NCBI GenBank assembly: GCA_020638635.1
Contig: JACKIE010000003.1
Span: 186,001 to 250,000, forward strand
From: Planctomycetota bacterium
GTDB lineage: Bacteria > Planctomycetota > UBA8742 > UBA2392
DNA length: 64,000 bases
Reading direction: 5' to 3'
The notes under the pieces are model-generated. The model ran no database searches. It was not told where the DNA came from and worked only from the letters and a program-made list of their open reading frames with translations. Each line of letters begins with the position of its first letter. The first letter of the stretch is position 1. Positions 1 through 9,112 of the stretch are shown here, piece after piece. The position numbers and the translations under genes are program-made.

Positions 1-1
1 G

Positions 2-604
2 TTCGAATACTTCCAGCTTGCCACGCCGGTGGACGTGATCACCCGCATGCGCATCGGCTCAAGGCCCGCATCGCGCCGCCAGCAGCGCGGCATCCAGGAC
101 CTGCGCGCCATTCCGTGGGTGTTCGCCTGGACGCAGGCGCGGCTGATCCTGCCCGGCTGGTACGGTGTGGCGCAGGGGCTGCAGGCGGCGATTGAGAAAC
201 ACGGCAACGCGGCCGTGCAGGCGGCCGCGCGCGAGTGGGCTGTGCTGCGCGTGCTGTTGAGCGACGTGGAAATGGTGATGGCCAAGGCCGACTTGAGCAT
301 CGCCGCGCGCTACGCGGAACTGGCAGGTGAAACCGGCCGCTCACTGTTTCCCGAGTTGCGCCGGGCCTTCGAGCAGACGGCAAAGCTGGTGTGCGAAGCG
401 CGCGGCAGCAGCGAACTGCTTGAGAACGAGCCCTGGCTGGCGCGCGCCATCCGCCTGCGCAACCCGTACATTGACCCCATGAGCCTGGTGCAGATCGAGA
501 TGCTGAAAGAGTGGCGCGCCGGCCAGCGCGACAACGAAGAACTCGAACGCGCTCTGTTCACCACGGTGAAGGGCATCGCCCGCGGCCTGATGAACACCGG
601 CTAA
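2..604 (+). CDS. ppc: Phosphoenolpyruvate carboxylase, C-terminal part (partial)
   Basis: The open frame runs in from the window edge and ends at TAA 602-604, giving the last 200 residues. It carries the PEPC C-terminal block: IGSRPASRR near residue 20, then RAIPWVFAWTQARLILPGWYG, followed by the helical tail and a C-terminus ending RGLMNTG, equivalent to the RNTG end of the family. PEPC carboxylates phosphoenolpyruvate to oxaloacetate in the cytoplasm to refill the TCA cycle. Its stop overlaps the stop of the convergent permease gene, so there is no room for a terminator between them. The internal GTG at 29 is not a real start; the protein begins upstream of the window. Confidence 0.95.
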   Translation, partial: FEYFQLATPVDVITRMRIGSRPASRRQQRGIQDLRAIPWVFAWTQARLILPGWYGVAQGLQAAIEKHGNAAVQAAAREWAVLRVLLSDVEMVMAKADLSIAARYAELAGETGRSLFPELRRAFEQTAKLVCEARGSSELLENEPWLARAIRLRNPYIDPMSLVQIEMLKEWRAGQRDNEELERALFTTVKGIARGLMNTG

Positions 605-2508
605 CCTACACGCGACAGCTTCAGCCGGCGTGAGATGCGGTCGATCACCACCGTCAGCAGGATGATCACCAGCAGGTGCGTGCCGGCCTTCTCGAAGCGG
701 AACCACTCGAAGTTGAACGTGAAGAAGAAGCCCAGGCCGCCCACACCCACGATGCCCAGCACCACGCCCATGCGCACGTTGCTCTCGAACTGGAAGAAGC
801 TGTAGGTCATCCAGTCTTTCCACGACATCGGCCCGGCCGTGTAGGCGAAGCAGCTCATGCGCGAACCGCGGTAGGTCTGCTCGAACCTGCGGTACGGGAT
901 GTTGTCCACGCTCTCGCTGAACACGCGCACCAGCACGCCCAGGGTGTGCAGCGCGATCGCGATGGATCCCGCCAGCAGCCCCGGCCCGAAGAACGCGATG
1001 AACAGGAACGCCCACATCACCTCGGGCACGCCGCGTGAAACCAGGCCGATACTGCGCGCCAGCGCCATCTGGACAACGCGCAGCGCGCGCACCGCGGGGT
1101 GGGGCGATTCGCCGGTGAACTGCTGGCTTTCCAGCTGGAACGCCAGCGAGTGCGGATAGCTCAGCGCCATGGCCGCCAGCACGCCCAGCAACGTGCCGAT
1201 GATCGCCATCGCCAGCGGCACCGCGGCCGACTTCACCACCCGCCACACGAACCAGTTCTGCAGCGACTTTTCCCACGACACCCAGGCCGAGGGCCGCCAG
1301 AAGTCGTACCACTCGTACTCGTCGCTGAATTTCACGGTGGTACCCATCTGCTCCTGGATCTCGCGCTTGGCCGGGTCGCCGTAGCCGATCGACTCGAGGT
1401 CGAAGTCGGGCTTCAGCAGGTCCTCAAAGAACGCGATCTTCTTGCGCTCTTTCGCGTCGCCCAGCTTGGCCAGCGGCTCCAGGTAGTTGCGCGCCTGCCC
1501 GTCCGGGCCCGCACTGTTGCCCCAGCCCATGAACCAGATCGACCACAGCACCACGCACATCGCGAACGCGACGCCGACGTACGCGCGCGACAGGTTGGCG
1601 AACGTGCTGCGCGCCCGCACGGCGCGCGGGTGGTTGGGGTCGCTGCGCAGCTGGCGGCGGATGAAGTTGCTGGCCAGGTCGGCGCCCAGGGTCAGGCCCA
1701 GCGTGTACAACATGAGCGTGGTGACCTTCCCCCACTTGCCCATGCCGATCTGGTACATGATCTCGGCGCCCAGGCCGCCGCCGCCCACGGCGCCGATCAC
1801 GGCCGCGTTGCGGATCGCGCATTCGGCGCGCATCAGCGTGAACGACTGCACGCTGCGCGAAGCCAGCGGCCGAATGCCGTACAGGAAGGTCTTGAGCCGC
1901 CCGCCGCCCAAGGCGCGGATCTGCTCGTAGCCCTTGGGGTCCACGCTGTCCCAGAACTCGCTGTAGACCTTGCCCAGGATGCCGGTGATGTTCAGCGCCA
2001 GCGCCACGGCGCCGGTCACCGGCCCGAGGCCGAGTACCGCTACCAGGATCACCGCCCAGGCGAAGTCGGGTACCGAACGCAGGATGTCCAGCGTCCAGCG
2101 ACAGGCCGAGCAAAGCAGGTGCAGCGGCAGCCGCAACAACCGACCGCGCCAGCCGGAGACGGGCTCCACGCCAACCGCCACGGACTTCGCGGCGCCCATG
2201 GCCAGCAGGTAGGCGAAGATGACGGCCAGGAACGTGGCCATCACGGCGGCGCTGAGCGTTTCCTTGGTGAGCTCCCAGCAGCGCTCCAGCCACTCGCCGG
2301 AGAAGTCCGGGTCGCTGAACGCCTCCACCAGGCCCGACGCGCGCTCCAGGGCGCGCTCGGCCTTGGCCGGGTCGGTGAAGGTGCTGAAGTCCCACTCCGC
2401 GGCCCAGAACGAGCCGATCACCAGCACGGCAATCACGAGCAGCGCCGCGAAGTGGCCCCAGGGGCGCTTCGCGGCGTAGCGTGATCCGATTGCCGATCGC
2501 GCTTTCAT
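601..2508 (-). CDS. phnE: PhnE-type ABC permease, two permease domains fused
   Basis: Inner-membrane permease of an ABC importer. One N-terminal membrane helix (about residues 10-30) is followed by two binding-protein-dependent permease domains, roughly residues 70-300 and 415-630. Each has an EAA-like loop (near VDPKGYEQIRALGGG and VDNIPYRRFEQTYRG). Most PhnE proteins carry one such domain in about 270 residues; here two copies in one 635-residue chain probably replace the homo- or heterodimer. The ATG at 2508 is preferred. An ATG at 2541 would add 11 residues encoded by a palindromic repeat inserted after phnC. It is the last gene of phnD-phnC-phnE. Phosphonate, phosphite or selenate are possible substrates. 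Confidence 0.88.
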   Translation of the reverse strand: MKARSAIGSRYAAKRPWGHFAALLVIAVLVIGSFWAAEWDFSTFTDPAKAERALERASGLVEAFSDPDFSGEWLERCWELTKETLSAAVMATFLAVIFAYLLAMGAAKSVAVGVEPVSGWRGRLLRLPLHLLCSACRWTLDILRSVPDFAWAVILVAVLGLGPVTGAVALALNITGILGKVYSEFWDSVDPKGYEQIRALGGGRLKTFLYGIRPLASRSVQSFTLMRAECAIRNAAVIGAVGGGGLGAEIMYQIGMGKWGKVTTLMLYTLGLTLGADLASNFIRRQLRSDPNHPRAVRARSTFANLSRAYVGVAFAMCVVLWSIWFMGWGNSAGPDGQARNYLEPLAKLGDAKERKKIAFFEDLLKPDFDLESIGYGDPAKREIQEQMGTTVKFSDEYEWYDFWRPSAWVSWEKSLQNWFVWRVVKSAAVPLAMAIIGTLLGVLAAMALSYPHSLAFQLESQQFTGESPHPAVRALRVVQMALARSIGLVSRGVPEVMWAFLFIAFFGPGLLAGSIAIALHTLGVLVRVFSESVDNIPYRRFEQTYRGSRMSCFAYTAGPMSWKDWMTYSFFQFESNVRMGVVLGIVGVGGLGFFFTFNFEWFRFEKAGTHLLVIILLTVVIDRISRRLKLSRVG

Positions 2509-2517
2509 GGGCGGGAA

Positions 2518-2593
2518 GGGGACAGGCACCTTTTTCGCCACGCTTCGTACTCTGACTTCGGATCCGGCTCCGGGCGAAAAAGGAGCCAGTCCC

Positions 2594-2594
<1 letters not shown>
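2518..2594. repeat. Imperfect palindromic repeat between phnC and phnE (family B)
   Basis: The left arm (2518-2539, GGGACAGGCACCTTTTTCGC...) and right arm (2572-2594) are near-perfect inverted copies differing at a few bases around AGGCACC/TGGCTCC. The element fills almost the whole phnC-phnE junction and reaches the phnC stop codon. A perfect palindrome with the same GGGACAGGCACC core lies at 23334-23359. Confidence 0.75.
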
Positions 2595-3421
<827 letters not shown>

Positions 3422-3433
3422 GCTGACTGAACC

Positions 3434-3464
3434 GCCCGGGGGCGGCAAGACGCCGCCCCCGGGC
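3434..3464 (-). promoter_or_regulatory. Intercistronic hairpin between phnD and phnC
   Basis: A perfect 13-bp inverted repeat (GCCCGGGGGCGGC, 5-nt loop, reverse complement) lies between the phnD stop and the phnC start. On the transcribed strand no T-run follows, so it is probably not a full terminator. A 3'-end stabiliser or partial terminator would favour the binding protein over the ATPase and permease. Confidence 0.6.
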
Positions 3465-3471
3465 AGGTTTT

Positions 3472-4404
3472 CTAGCCGCCGATGTCGACGCCTGATTCCA
3501 TCACAGCTTTGATACCGGCCCACTCGCTCATGTCGGCCTCAACCAGCTTGCCGGCCTTCATGAAACCGAGGATCTTCTTGCCGTCTTCACTGGCGGGATC
3601 CAGCTCAAGCAGCGCCTTGCGGATCTTGCCGATCAGCTCTTCGCCCAGGTCCTTGCGCGCCACGAACGAGTAGTCCACGTAGGTCGGGGTGGTGTAGATG
3701 ATCGGAGCCTTGGCCTTCAGATCATCGCTCGCCTTGTCGTAAGTGGCATAGTTGAGCGCACCCACTGTGAAGGTGCCGTCAGCGACCTGGGCCAGCGTCT
3801 TGTCGTGGCTGCCGCTGTAACCCACGTTGCCGAACACGTCCTCGGGCTTCTTGCCGTCGTTCTGCGTGGTAAAGAAGTAGCGCGGCATCAGGTGACCGCT
3901 GGTGCTGCCCTTGCTGCCGAAAGTGAAATCCTTGCCGCCCGCCTTGCCGGCAAGATCCTTCAGGTCGTTGACCTTGCCAATGCCGCTGTCGGCGTTGGCG
4001 ATGAAGTAAGTCTTGAACTTCTTGTCGATGTCGCGGCAGCACACCACCACAGCGCCGCCTTCCGTCTTCTGGTCGGCCTGCACGGTGGTCACGCCGCCCA
4101 TCCAGGACAGGTGCGCCTGACCAGTCGCCAAGGCCGTAACCGACGCATCATACTTCTCGACGTGCATGTACTCGCAGGGGATGCCGATCTTGCCCTCGAG
4201 ATACTTGGCAACTGCGCCGAAGTGCTCTTTCAGCTTGTCGGCGTTGTCGTCGGGAATCGCGGTGATGATGATCTTGTCCGGCGCTTTGCCGTTGCCGCCT
4301 CCGCTGCCGGTGGTGTTGCCGCCGGCCGTGTTGTTGCCGCCACCGCATGCGGCGATGCTGAACATGCCCGCCAGGGCGATCATGAGCCAAAGGACTCGTT
4401 TCAT
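3472..4404 (-). CDS. phnD: PhnD-family substrate-binding lipoprotein (phosphonate or selenate type)
   Basis: Periplasmic binding component, 310 residues. The lipobox IAAC is at about residue 19, followed by a Gly/Asn-rich linker and one PhnD-like domain. Start ATG 4404 has a GGAGAG ribosome site just upstream. Visible motifs are TAIPDDN, LSWMGGVT, FTFGSKGSTSGHLMPRYF and VGYSGSHDKT. From memory, the TSGHLMPR and YSGSHD combination is typical of the branch annotated as putative selenate-binding protein rather than of classical phosphonate PhnD. That assignment is inference, but it fits the likely selenoprotein at 20655. First gene of a phnD-C-E operon. Confidence 0.85.
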   Translation of the reverse strand: MKRVLWLMIALAGMFSIAACGGGNNTAGGNTTGSGGGNGKAPDKIIITAIPDDNADKLKEHFGAVAKYLEGKIGIPCEYMHVEKYDASVTALATGQAHLSWMGGVTTVQADQKTEGGAVVVCCRDIDKKFKTYFIANADSGIGKVNDLKDLAGKAGGKDFTFGSKGSTSGHLMPRYFFTTQNDGKKPEDVFGNVGYSGSHDKTLAQVADGTFTVGALNYATYDKASDDLKAKAPIIYTTPTYVDYSFVARKDLGEELIGKIRKALLELDPASEDGKKILGFMKAGKLVEADMSEWAGIKAVMESGVDIGG

Positions 4405-4746
4405 TGCTCTCTCCGGTATCGAACTATGGACGGTTGCCCGTCCGCCTGGTCTTGCCTGGGGGTTCAACAGGATTGGATCTGCTGGGAGATTCGGACGGCG
4501 TCGCGGACCCGTACCGGGTCAAACGCGGACGCTACCGACCGGCAGCGATGGCAGGCACTCACGTGAAACCACTGCGGACCTCGCCCACGGGCGAAGCCAG
4601 CGCCGCTCACGTAAAGCCTGAAACACGCGACACTTGCCCGAAGGGCATGAGGGAAGCACTCGTCGCGTTCGTTCGATTTTGCACTAGCCGCCTATGCTAT
4701 CCGTCCCACAGGTGGTAGCAAGCCCAATCGCCTTACGAAAAAAGCC
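4405..4746. other. Intergenic region upstream of phnD
   Basis: About 340 bases without a convincing gene. On the minus strand TTGCTA and TAGCAT, 16 bases apart between about 4697 and 4725, form a weak promoter candidate for phnD. No riboswitch, repeat or strong terminator was recognised. Confidence 0.35.
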
Positions 4747-5205
4747 CTATTCAGGGAACTGGCCGGGCTGGATGTCGGCGAGCATGTAGTTCTCGTACTC
4801 GATGGGCGAGCCGGCCTGGCGCCTGAGTTGCGCCAGTTGCCCCACGTGGGTCATGGCGTCGGCCAACGGGCCCTGCAGCAGCACTTGCAGCGTGAGCTTG
4901 CGGCCTTTGATGTCGCCGGTCAGCTCAGTCTGCTTCAGGTGTTCGTCCACGATGCGCAGCAGCTTGGCGAGAGTCGCCAGCTCGGCCTGGGGCTCACGTT
5001 GCGCAATCGGCACCATGGAACCCTTGTCGAAAGCGCGCACCACAAAGCGCAGCAGGTCGTTGATGTGGTGCAGGATTTCCACCGCGCCGCGCCCATCGCC
5101 GGAGGGCATGAAGGTGTAGAACGAATCCGGGGCGCCGCGCACGGCGCCCCGAAGCCGGTAGTTCAGTGTCGCGAGAAAGTGCCGGATGGTCTCGCGCTCT
5201 CCCAT
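4747..5205 (-). CDS. DinB-like superfamily protein
   Basis: 152 residues, starting at ATG 5205 two bases after the atpA stop, so probably cotranscribed with atpA. The pattern fits the DinB four-helix fold: an N-terminal helix (RETIRHFLATLNYRLRGAV), a central HHINDLLRFV with candidate metal-binding histidines, and a C-terminal THVGQLAQLRRQAGSPI, which resembles the family's H-x-GQ-x3-LRR-x-G-x-P motif. Members include metal-dependent thiol transferases and many uncharacterised proteins. Its placement at the end of an ATP synthase operon gives no functional clue. The longer upstream frame overlaps atpA and is rejected. Confidence 0.75.
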   Translation of the reverse strand: MGERETIRHFLATLNYRLRGAVRGAPDSFYTFMPSGDGRGAVEILHHINDLLRFVVRAFDKGSMVPIAQREPQAELATLAKLLRIVDEHLKQTELTGDIKGRKLTLQVLLQGPLADAMTHVGQLAQLRRQAGSPIEYENYMLADIQPGQFPE

Positions 5206-5207
5206 GT

Positions 5208-6896
5208 CTAGGCCGTGGCGCCGGCCTTCTTGAATTGGTCCGCGACTACCTTGCCCGCCTCGCGGAACACCGTGATGACCTCGTCCGTCAGGTCCTTCTT
5301 GGTGCGGATCGCCTCCATGGTCGAGGCCTTGTTGGTGGTCAGGTACTCCAGGTAGGCCTTCTCGTAGTTGCGCACGTCGTCGATCTCGATGTCGTCCAGC
5401 AGGCCGTTGGTGGCCGCCCACAGGATCGCCACCTGGTTCTCGACCGGGTAAGGCGTGTACAGGCCCTGCTTCAGCACTTCCACCATGCGCTGGCCGCGCG
5501 CGAGCTGGGCCTGGGTGGACTTGTCGAGGTCGCTGCCGAACTGCGCGAACGCCTCAAGCTCACGGAACTGGGCGAGGTCAAGGCGCAGGCGGCCGGCAAC
5601 CTTCTTCATCGCCTTGATCTGCGCGTTGCCGCCCACTCGCGACACCGAGATGCCGACGTCGATGGCCGGGCGCACGTTGGCGTAGAAGTACTCAGGCGTC
5701 AGGTAGATCTGGCCGTCGGTAATGCTGATCACGTTGGTCGGGATGTACGCCGACACGTCGCCGGCCTGGGTCTCGATCACGGGCAGGGCCGTCATGCTGC
5801 CGCCGGTCTGCGGGTGCATGCGCAGCTCGTGGCCTTCGCCCGCGGCCTCGAGCGCCTTTTTGGCTTCCTTTTCCTCGTGCGGGGTACGGTTGCCGTAGCG
5901 CTTGCCGTCAACGCCCTCTGTGGTGTCCCAGGGCGCGTCTTTCTTGACCACGATGAACTCTTCCTTCAGCTTGGCCGCGCGCTCAAGCAGGCGGCTGTGG
6001 CAGTAGAAGATGTCGCCGGGGAACGCTTCACGGCCGGGCGGGCGGCGCAGCAGCAGCGACATCTGGCGGTACGCGACGGCCTGCTTGGAAAGGTCGTCGT
6101 AGATGCACAGGGTGTCGCGGATCTTCTGCGGCTTGTCGGTCGCGTACATGAAGTACTCGGCCAGCGCGGCGCCGGCGTAGGGGGCCAGGTACTGCAGCGG
6201 TGCCGGGTCCTGGGCGTTGGCGCTGACGACGATGGTGTAGTCCATCGCCTTGTGTTCTTCGAGGGTGGCCACCACTTGGCGCACGGTGGACGCCTTCTGG
6301 CCGATGGCGATGTAGACGCAGACGACGCCCTTGCCCTTCTGGTTGATGATGGTGTCGATGGTGACGGCCGTCTTGCCCACTTCGCGGTCGCCGATCACCA
6401 GCTCGCGCTGGCCGCGGCCGACGGGAATCATGGCGTCGATGGCCTTGATGCCGGTCTGCAGCGGCACCTTCACGGGCTGACGCGCCTCGATGCCGGGGGC
6501 CTTGAACTCGATCAGTCGGTTGGTCGCGCTTTCGATCGGGCCTTTGCCGTCGATGGGCTGGCCCAGCGGGTTCACCACGCGGCCGAGGAAGCCTTCGCCG
6601 CAGGGGATGCTGAGGATTCGGCCGGTGCGCTTGACCTGCTGGCCTTCCTTGATGGTGACGAAATCGCCCATGATCACGATGCCGACGGAGTCTTCCTCGA
6701 GGTTGAACGCGAGCCCGAAGGCGCCGTTCTCGAACTCGACCATCTCGTTGGCCTGTACGTTTTCGAGGCCGTAAACGCGGCAGATACCGTCACCGACTTC
6801 GAGGACGGTGCCAACTTCCTCCATGCCGATTTCCTCGCCGAAGGATTCGATCTGCTTGCGGATTACGGATGTGATTTCGTCGGAGCGCAGTTCCAT
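5208..6896 (-). CDS. atpA: F1Fo ATP synthase subunit alpha
   Basis: Non-catalytic nucleotide-binding F1 subunit. The P-loop GDREVGKT lies at residues 169-176, with downstream markers VYIAIGQKASTVRQV, PGREAFPGDIFY and ETQAGDVSAYIPTNVISITDGQI. It has 562 residues, where about 505-515 is usual. The excess is one insertion of about 45 residues (about 313-362) between SRLLERAAKL and GGSMTALPVIETQ; it is charged and includes a KEAKKALEAAGEG helix. It follows atpH and a lipoprotein gene; gamma, beta and epsilon genes are not in the window. Confidence 0.97.
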   Translation of the reverse strand: MELRSDEITSVIRKQIESFGEEIGMEEVGTVLEVGDGICRVYGLENVQANEMVEFENGAFGLAFNLEEDSVGIVIMGDFVTIKEGQQVKRTGRILSIPCGEGFLGRVVNPLGQPIDGKGPIESATNRLIEFKAPGIEARQPVKVPLQTGIKAIDAMIPVGRGQRELVIGDREVGKTAVTIDTIINQKGKGVVCVYIAIGQKASTVRQVVATLEEHKAMDYTIVVSANAQDPAPLQYLAPYAGAALAEYFMYATDKPQKIRDTLCIYDDLSKQAVAYRQMSLLLRRPPGREAFPGDIFYCHSRLLERAAKLKEEFIVVKKDAPWDTTEGVDGKRYGNRTPHEEKEAKKALEAAGEGHELRMHPQTGGSMTALPVIETQAGDVSAYIPTNVISITDGQIYLTPEYFYANVRPAIDVGISVSRVGGNAQIKAMKKVAGRLRLDLAQFRELEAFAQFGSDLDKSTQAQLARGQRMVEVLKQGLYTPYPVENQVAILWAATNGLLDDIEIDDVRNYEKAYLEYLTTNKASTMEAIRTKKDLTDEVITVFREAGKVVADQFKKAGATA

Positions 6897-6949
6897 GTTT
6901 ATGCTTCCTGTCAGAGCGCCTTGCGGCGCGGGTCGTGGTTACTCTCTCT

Positions 6950-7396
6950 CTACTGCTGTACTTCCTTGTACGCATGAAATGCTGCCTGGTAGTCCGGGTC
7001 GCTTTCCCAGTCACCCGGCTGGATGGTCTTCTTCCAGTCGGCGAAGAGCTCGCCGACTTCGCGTGACTTGTAGAAGTTGGAAATGGAGTGCCCGTTGCGC
7101 TCAGTCATGATCTTGTAGCGCATGGCGTTGTAGAGGTGCGTGCCGACCTTGGCGAAGTTGGCCGGCGTCTTCTCGGCTGACCAGCTGCTCCATGCCGCCA
7201 GGGCGGCCTTTGCCTCGGGCTCATACTGCTTTGAGAAGCTGGGACCGGTGGGTGCTTTGGTGCTTGAACCGCCGCCCGTACCGTTGTTGCCGGAGGGTGT
7301 GCGGCCGTTGGCCTTGGGGGGTGGCTGGTACTCGCCGCCGCCGCAGCCGGCCAACAGCAAGGCCAGCATGAGCGTGATTGCGGTTGCGTACTTCAT
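6950..7396 (-). CDS. Uncharacterised lipoprotein inside the ATP synthase operon
   Basis: 148 residues. The signal peptide ends in the lipobox LLAGC, with Cys at about residue 18, followed by a Gly/Pro/Asn-rich linker (about 20-55) and a helical domain rich in Trp and Tyr (AALAAWSSWSAEKTP, YNAMRYKIMTERNG, WESDPDYQAAFHAYK). Start ATG 7396 follows GGAGGT by four bases. It sits between atpH and atpA in the same direction with short gaps, so it is probably cotranscribed. No family was recognised. An envelope lipoprotein inside an ATP synthase operon is unusual. Confidence 0.8.
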   Translation of the reverse strand: MKYATAITLMLALLLAGCGGGEYQPPPKANGRTPSGNNGTGGGSSTKAPTGPSFSKQYEPEAKAALAAWSSWSAEKTPANFAKVGTHLYNAMRYKIMTERNGHSISNFYKSREVGELFADWKKTIQPGDWESDPDYQAAFHAYKEVQQ

Positions 7397-7455
7397 GGTC
7401 ACCTCCGTCTGTTTGCGAGTACCCTCGCCCTTCGCGGGCGTGGCAAACCTCGCCC

Positions 7456-8001
7456 CTACTTCTCGAGCGCCATGGCCAAGTGGGCCAGGCGTGTGCTCAA
7501 CGTGTTGTCGATCAGTTTGTCGCCCAGGCGCACGCGCGCTCCACCCAGCAGTTCGGGCTTGTGGTCGTAGTGCAACACCACTTCCTTGCCGCCGGATGCC
7601 TGCGAAAGCTGCTTCTTCAGCGCTTCCAGCTCACCGGCGTCGAACTCGCTGCCTGCGTCAACCCAGGCGTGCACGCGGTTTTCAGCCTGGTCGCGGTACA
7701 TGCCGAAAGCCTCGACGATGTTGTCGAACTGCGGCTCGCGCCCCTTCAGGATGAGCACCTTCACGAAGTTCAGCACTTCGTCCACCACGCGGCCCTTCAG
7801 CGCCGCGTCCATTCCCTTGGTCTTCACCGGTCGCGGCACACGGGGGCTGGTGAAGAAGTCGCGGAATGACTTGTCGGCGTAGGCAGCGTACACGGCCTGC
7901 AGGCCCTGGTGCACGTCGCCGATCACGCCGCGCTGCTTCGCGGTTTCATACAGCGCGACGGCGTACATGCGCGCTACGGGATCTGATGGGTTGGTAGCCA
8001 T
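7456..8001 (-). CDS. atpH: F1Fo ATP synthase subunit delta
   Basis: 181 residues, the usual length for the delta (OSCP) stator subunit linking F1 to the b subunits. The N-terminal helical domain begins DPVARMYAVALYETAK. The C-terminal domain carries KEVVLHYDHKPELLGGARVRLGDKLIDNTLSTRLAHLAMAL, close to the family consensus in which LxGG and a D-x-S-x2-xRL end are conserved. It follows atpF across an AT-rich repeat of about 90 bases. Confidence 0.93.
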   Translation of the reverse strand: MATNPSDPVARMYAVALYETAKQRGVIGDVHQGLQAVYAAYADKSFRDFFTSPRVPRPVKTKGMDAALKGRVVDEVLNFVKVLILKGREPQFDNIVEAFGMYRDQAENRVHAWVDAGSEFDAGELEALKKQLSQASGGKEVVLHYDHKPELLGGARVRLGDKLIDNTLSTRLAHLAMALEK

Positions 8002-8005
8002 GGCT

Positions 8006-8093
8006 CAATTCAAAATTCCAAATGCAAAATTCAAAATGCGCTCAGGGAGACTTCGCCCCTTTTGAATTTTTTATTTTGAATTTTGCATTCTCC
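8006..8093. repeat. AT-rich inverted repeat between atpF and atpH (family C)
   Basis: Arms built from repeated AATGCAAAATTCAAAATG units face their reverse complement across a short GC-rich spacer. The element fills the atpF-atpH junction and is far more AT-rich than its surroundings. A second copy with the same units is at 58389-58478. The hairpin would be transcribed within the operon. Confidence 0.8.
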
Positions 8094-8677
8094 TAGTTGT
8101 TCATCGTTCCCGAGGCCGCGATGGCTTCCTGTGCCAGGCGGCGGTGGTCATCACCGGTCAGCGACTTCTGCAGCACGCGGCTGCTGGCCAGCAGGGCCAG
8201 CTCCACGGCCTGGTCCCGCAGCTCGGCCTGCGCCTTGCGGGTCAGCTGCTCGACTTCTTTCTGGGCGCGCTCGCGGGTTTCGCGCGCGGCCTGCTCTGCG
8301 TCGGCCTGGATGCGGCCGGCAGCCTCGCGCGCCGCGGCCACGGCCTCGTCGGTGATCTTCTTGGCGTCGGCGTGGGCGTTGCGCATCATCTCTTCGTGCT
8401 TGCGCAGCAGTACCTCGGCCTCGGAGCGCACCTGGTCGGCTTTGTCGAGCGCGTCCTTGATGCGGTTCTGCCGCTCGCCCAGTTGCTTGAGCATGATGGG
8501 AATGACCTTCACGCCCAGCACCAGGAAGATGATGCCGAAGGTGACGTATTCCCAGAACATCAGGTTGGCCGAGAAGTGCAGCACGCTGTGCTGCGAAGGC
8601 TCGGCGTCCGAGGCGAACAGCGCCGGCGCCAGCAGGGCGCAGGCGGCGATGGCCAGAATTCGAATGTTGAAGCGCAT
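8093..8677 (-). CDS. atpF: F1Fo ATP synthase subunit b, with predicted signal peptide
   Basis: 194 residues. A signal-peptide-like N-terminus (ILAIAACALLAPALFASDA) precedes the usual single membrane helix (about 40-60, WEYVTFGIIFLVLGVKVIPIML). A long charged coiled coil follows (about 65-165, rich in AEAEV/RKHEE/AREAA repeats), as expected of the peripheral stalk. A cleaved or extra N-terminal helix is known in subunit b of some phyla. The order atpB-atpE-atpF-atpH is standard. Confidence 0.93.
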   Translation of the reverse strand: MRFNIRILAIAACALLAPALFASDAEPSQHSVLHFSANLMFWEYVTFGIIFLVLGVKVIPIMLKQLGERQNRIKDALDKADQVRSEAEVLLRKHEEMMRNAHADAKKITDEAVAAAREAAGRIQADAEQAARETRERAQKEVEQLTRKAQAELRDQAVELALLASSRVLQKSLTGDDHRRLAQEAIAASGTMNN

Positions 8678-8702
8678 CTGTCGTTTCCTGTGTGTTGGCC
8701 CC

Positions 8703-8725
8703 GGGGGGCGGGCTGGCCGCCCCCC
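8703..8725 (-). promoter_or_regulatory. Intercistronic hairpin between atpE and atpF
   Basis: A perfect 9-bp GC stem (GGGGGGCGG with its complement, 5-nt loop) lies directly after the atpE stop in the transcribed direction. No T-run follows. Together with the hairpin before atpE it could protect the atpE segment of the mRNA. Confidence 0.6.
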
Positions 8726-8738
8726 GAGTCCATGCGAC

Positions 8739-9041
8739 TTACTTGGCGCCCATGACCTTCTGGACGTCTTCCGTGGTCAGCGACCCGAAGTCGGGGATCT
8801 TGCCGCCCGCGAAAATCATCGCCAGCAGGCAGACCACGATCGCGAACAGCGCCGCACCTTCCACGAAGGCCGCGGTCACGATCGTCAGACCACGAATGTC
8901 GCCGGTGCTTTCCGGCTGACGCGCAATGCCTTCCATCGCCTGGCCGGCCAGACGGCCGATGCCGAGGCCCGCGCCGATCGCCGCGAGGCCGGCACCGATG
9001 CCCGCCGCGCCGAAGGCCCATCCAAATCCACCAAAGTCCAT
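8739..9041 (-). CDS. atpE: F1Fo ATP synthase subunit c
   Basis: 100 residues, two membrane helices joined by the polar loop ARQPES. The ion-binding carboxylate is the Glu in AAFVEGAALFA in helix 2. By hand alignment with Na+-type c subunits, the Na+-liganding Gln of helix 1 is Ile (GLGIGRLAG) and the Ser-Thr after the Glu is Gly-Ala, so the ring should translocate protons; this is inference. Start ATG 9041 has GGAGA upstream; the longer frame lacks c-subunit character. It is flanked on both sides by hairpins, consistent with the need for many copies per complex. Confidence 0.95.
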   Translation of the reverse strand: MDFGGFGWAFGAAGIGAGLAAIGAGLGIGRLAGQAMEGIARQPESTGDIRGLTIVTAAFVEGAALFAIVVCLLAMIFAGGKIPDFGSLTTEDVQKVMGAK

Positions 9042-9112
9042 GCTTGTCTCCTGAGAGTGCTCTGTTCGAGTTTCCCTGTCCTCCGCCGTGGGCGTCTTCC
9101 CGGCCGACGCCC

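Noticed and set aside
1099..2484. Long plus-strand frame of 461 codons
   Set aside because: It lies antisense to the PhnE permease gene and has Arg/His/Gln-rich composition without domains. It is a shadow of the GC-rich third codon positions.
5166..6977. 603-codon plus-strand frame
   Set aside because: It lies entirely antisense to atpA, and the protein has no membrane or domain pattern.
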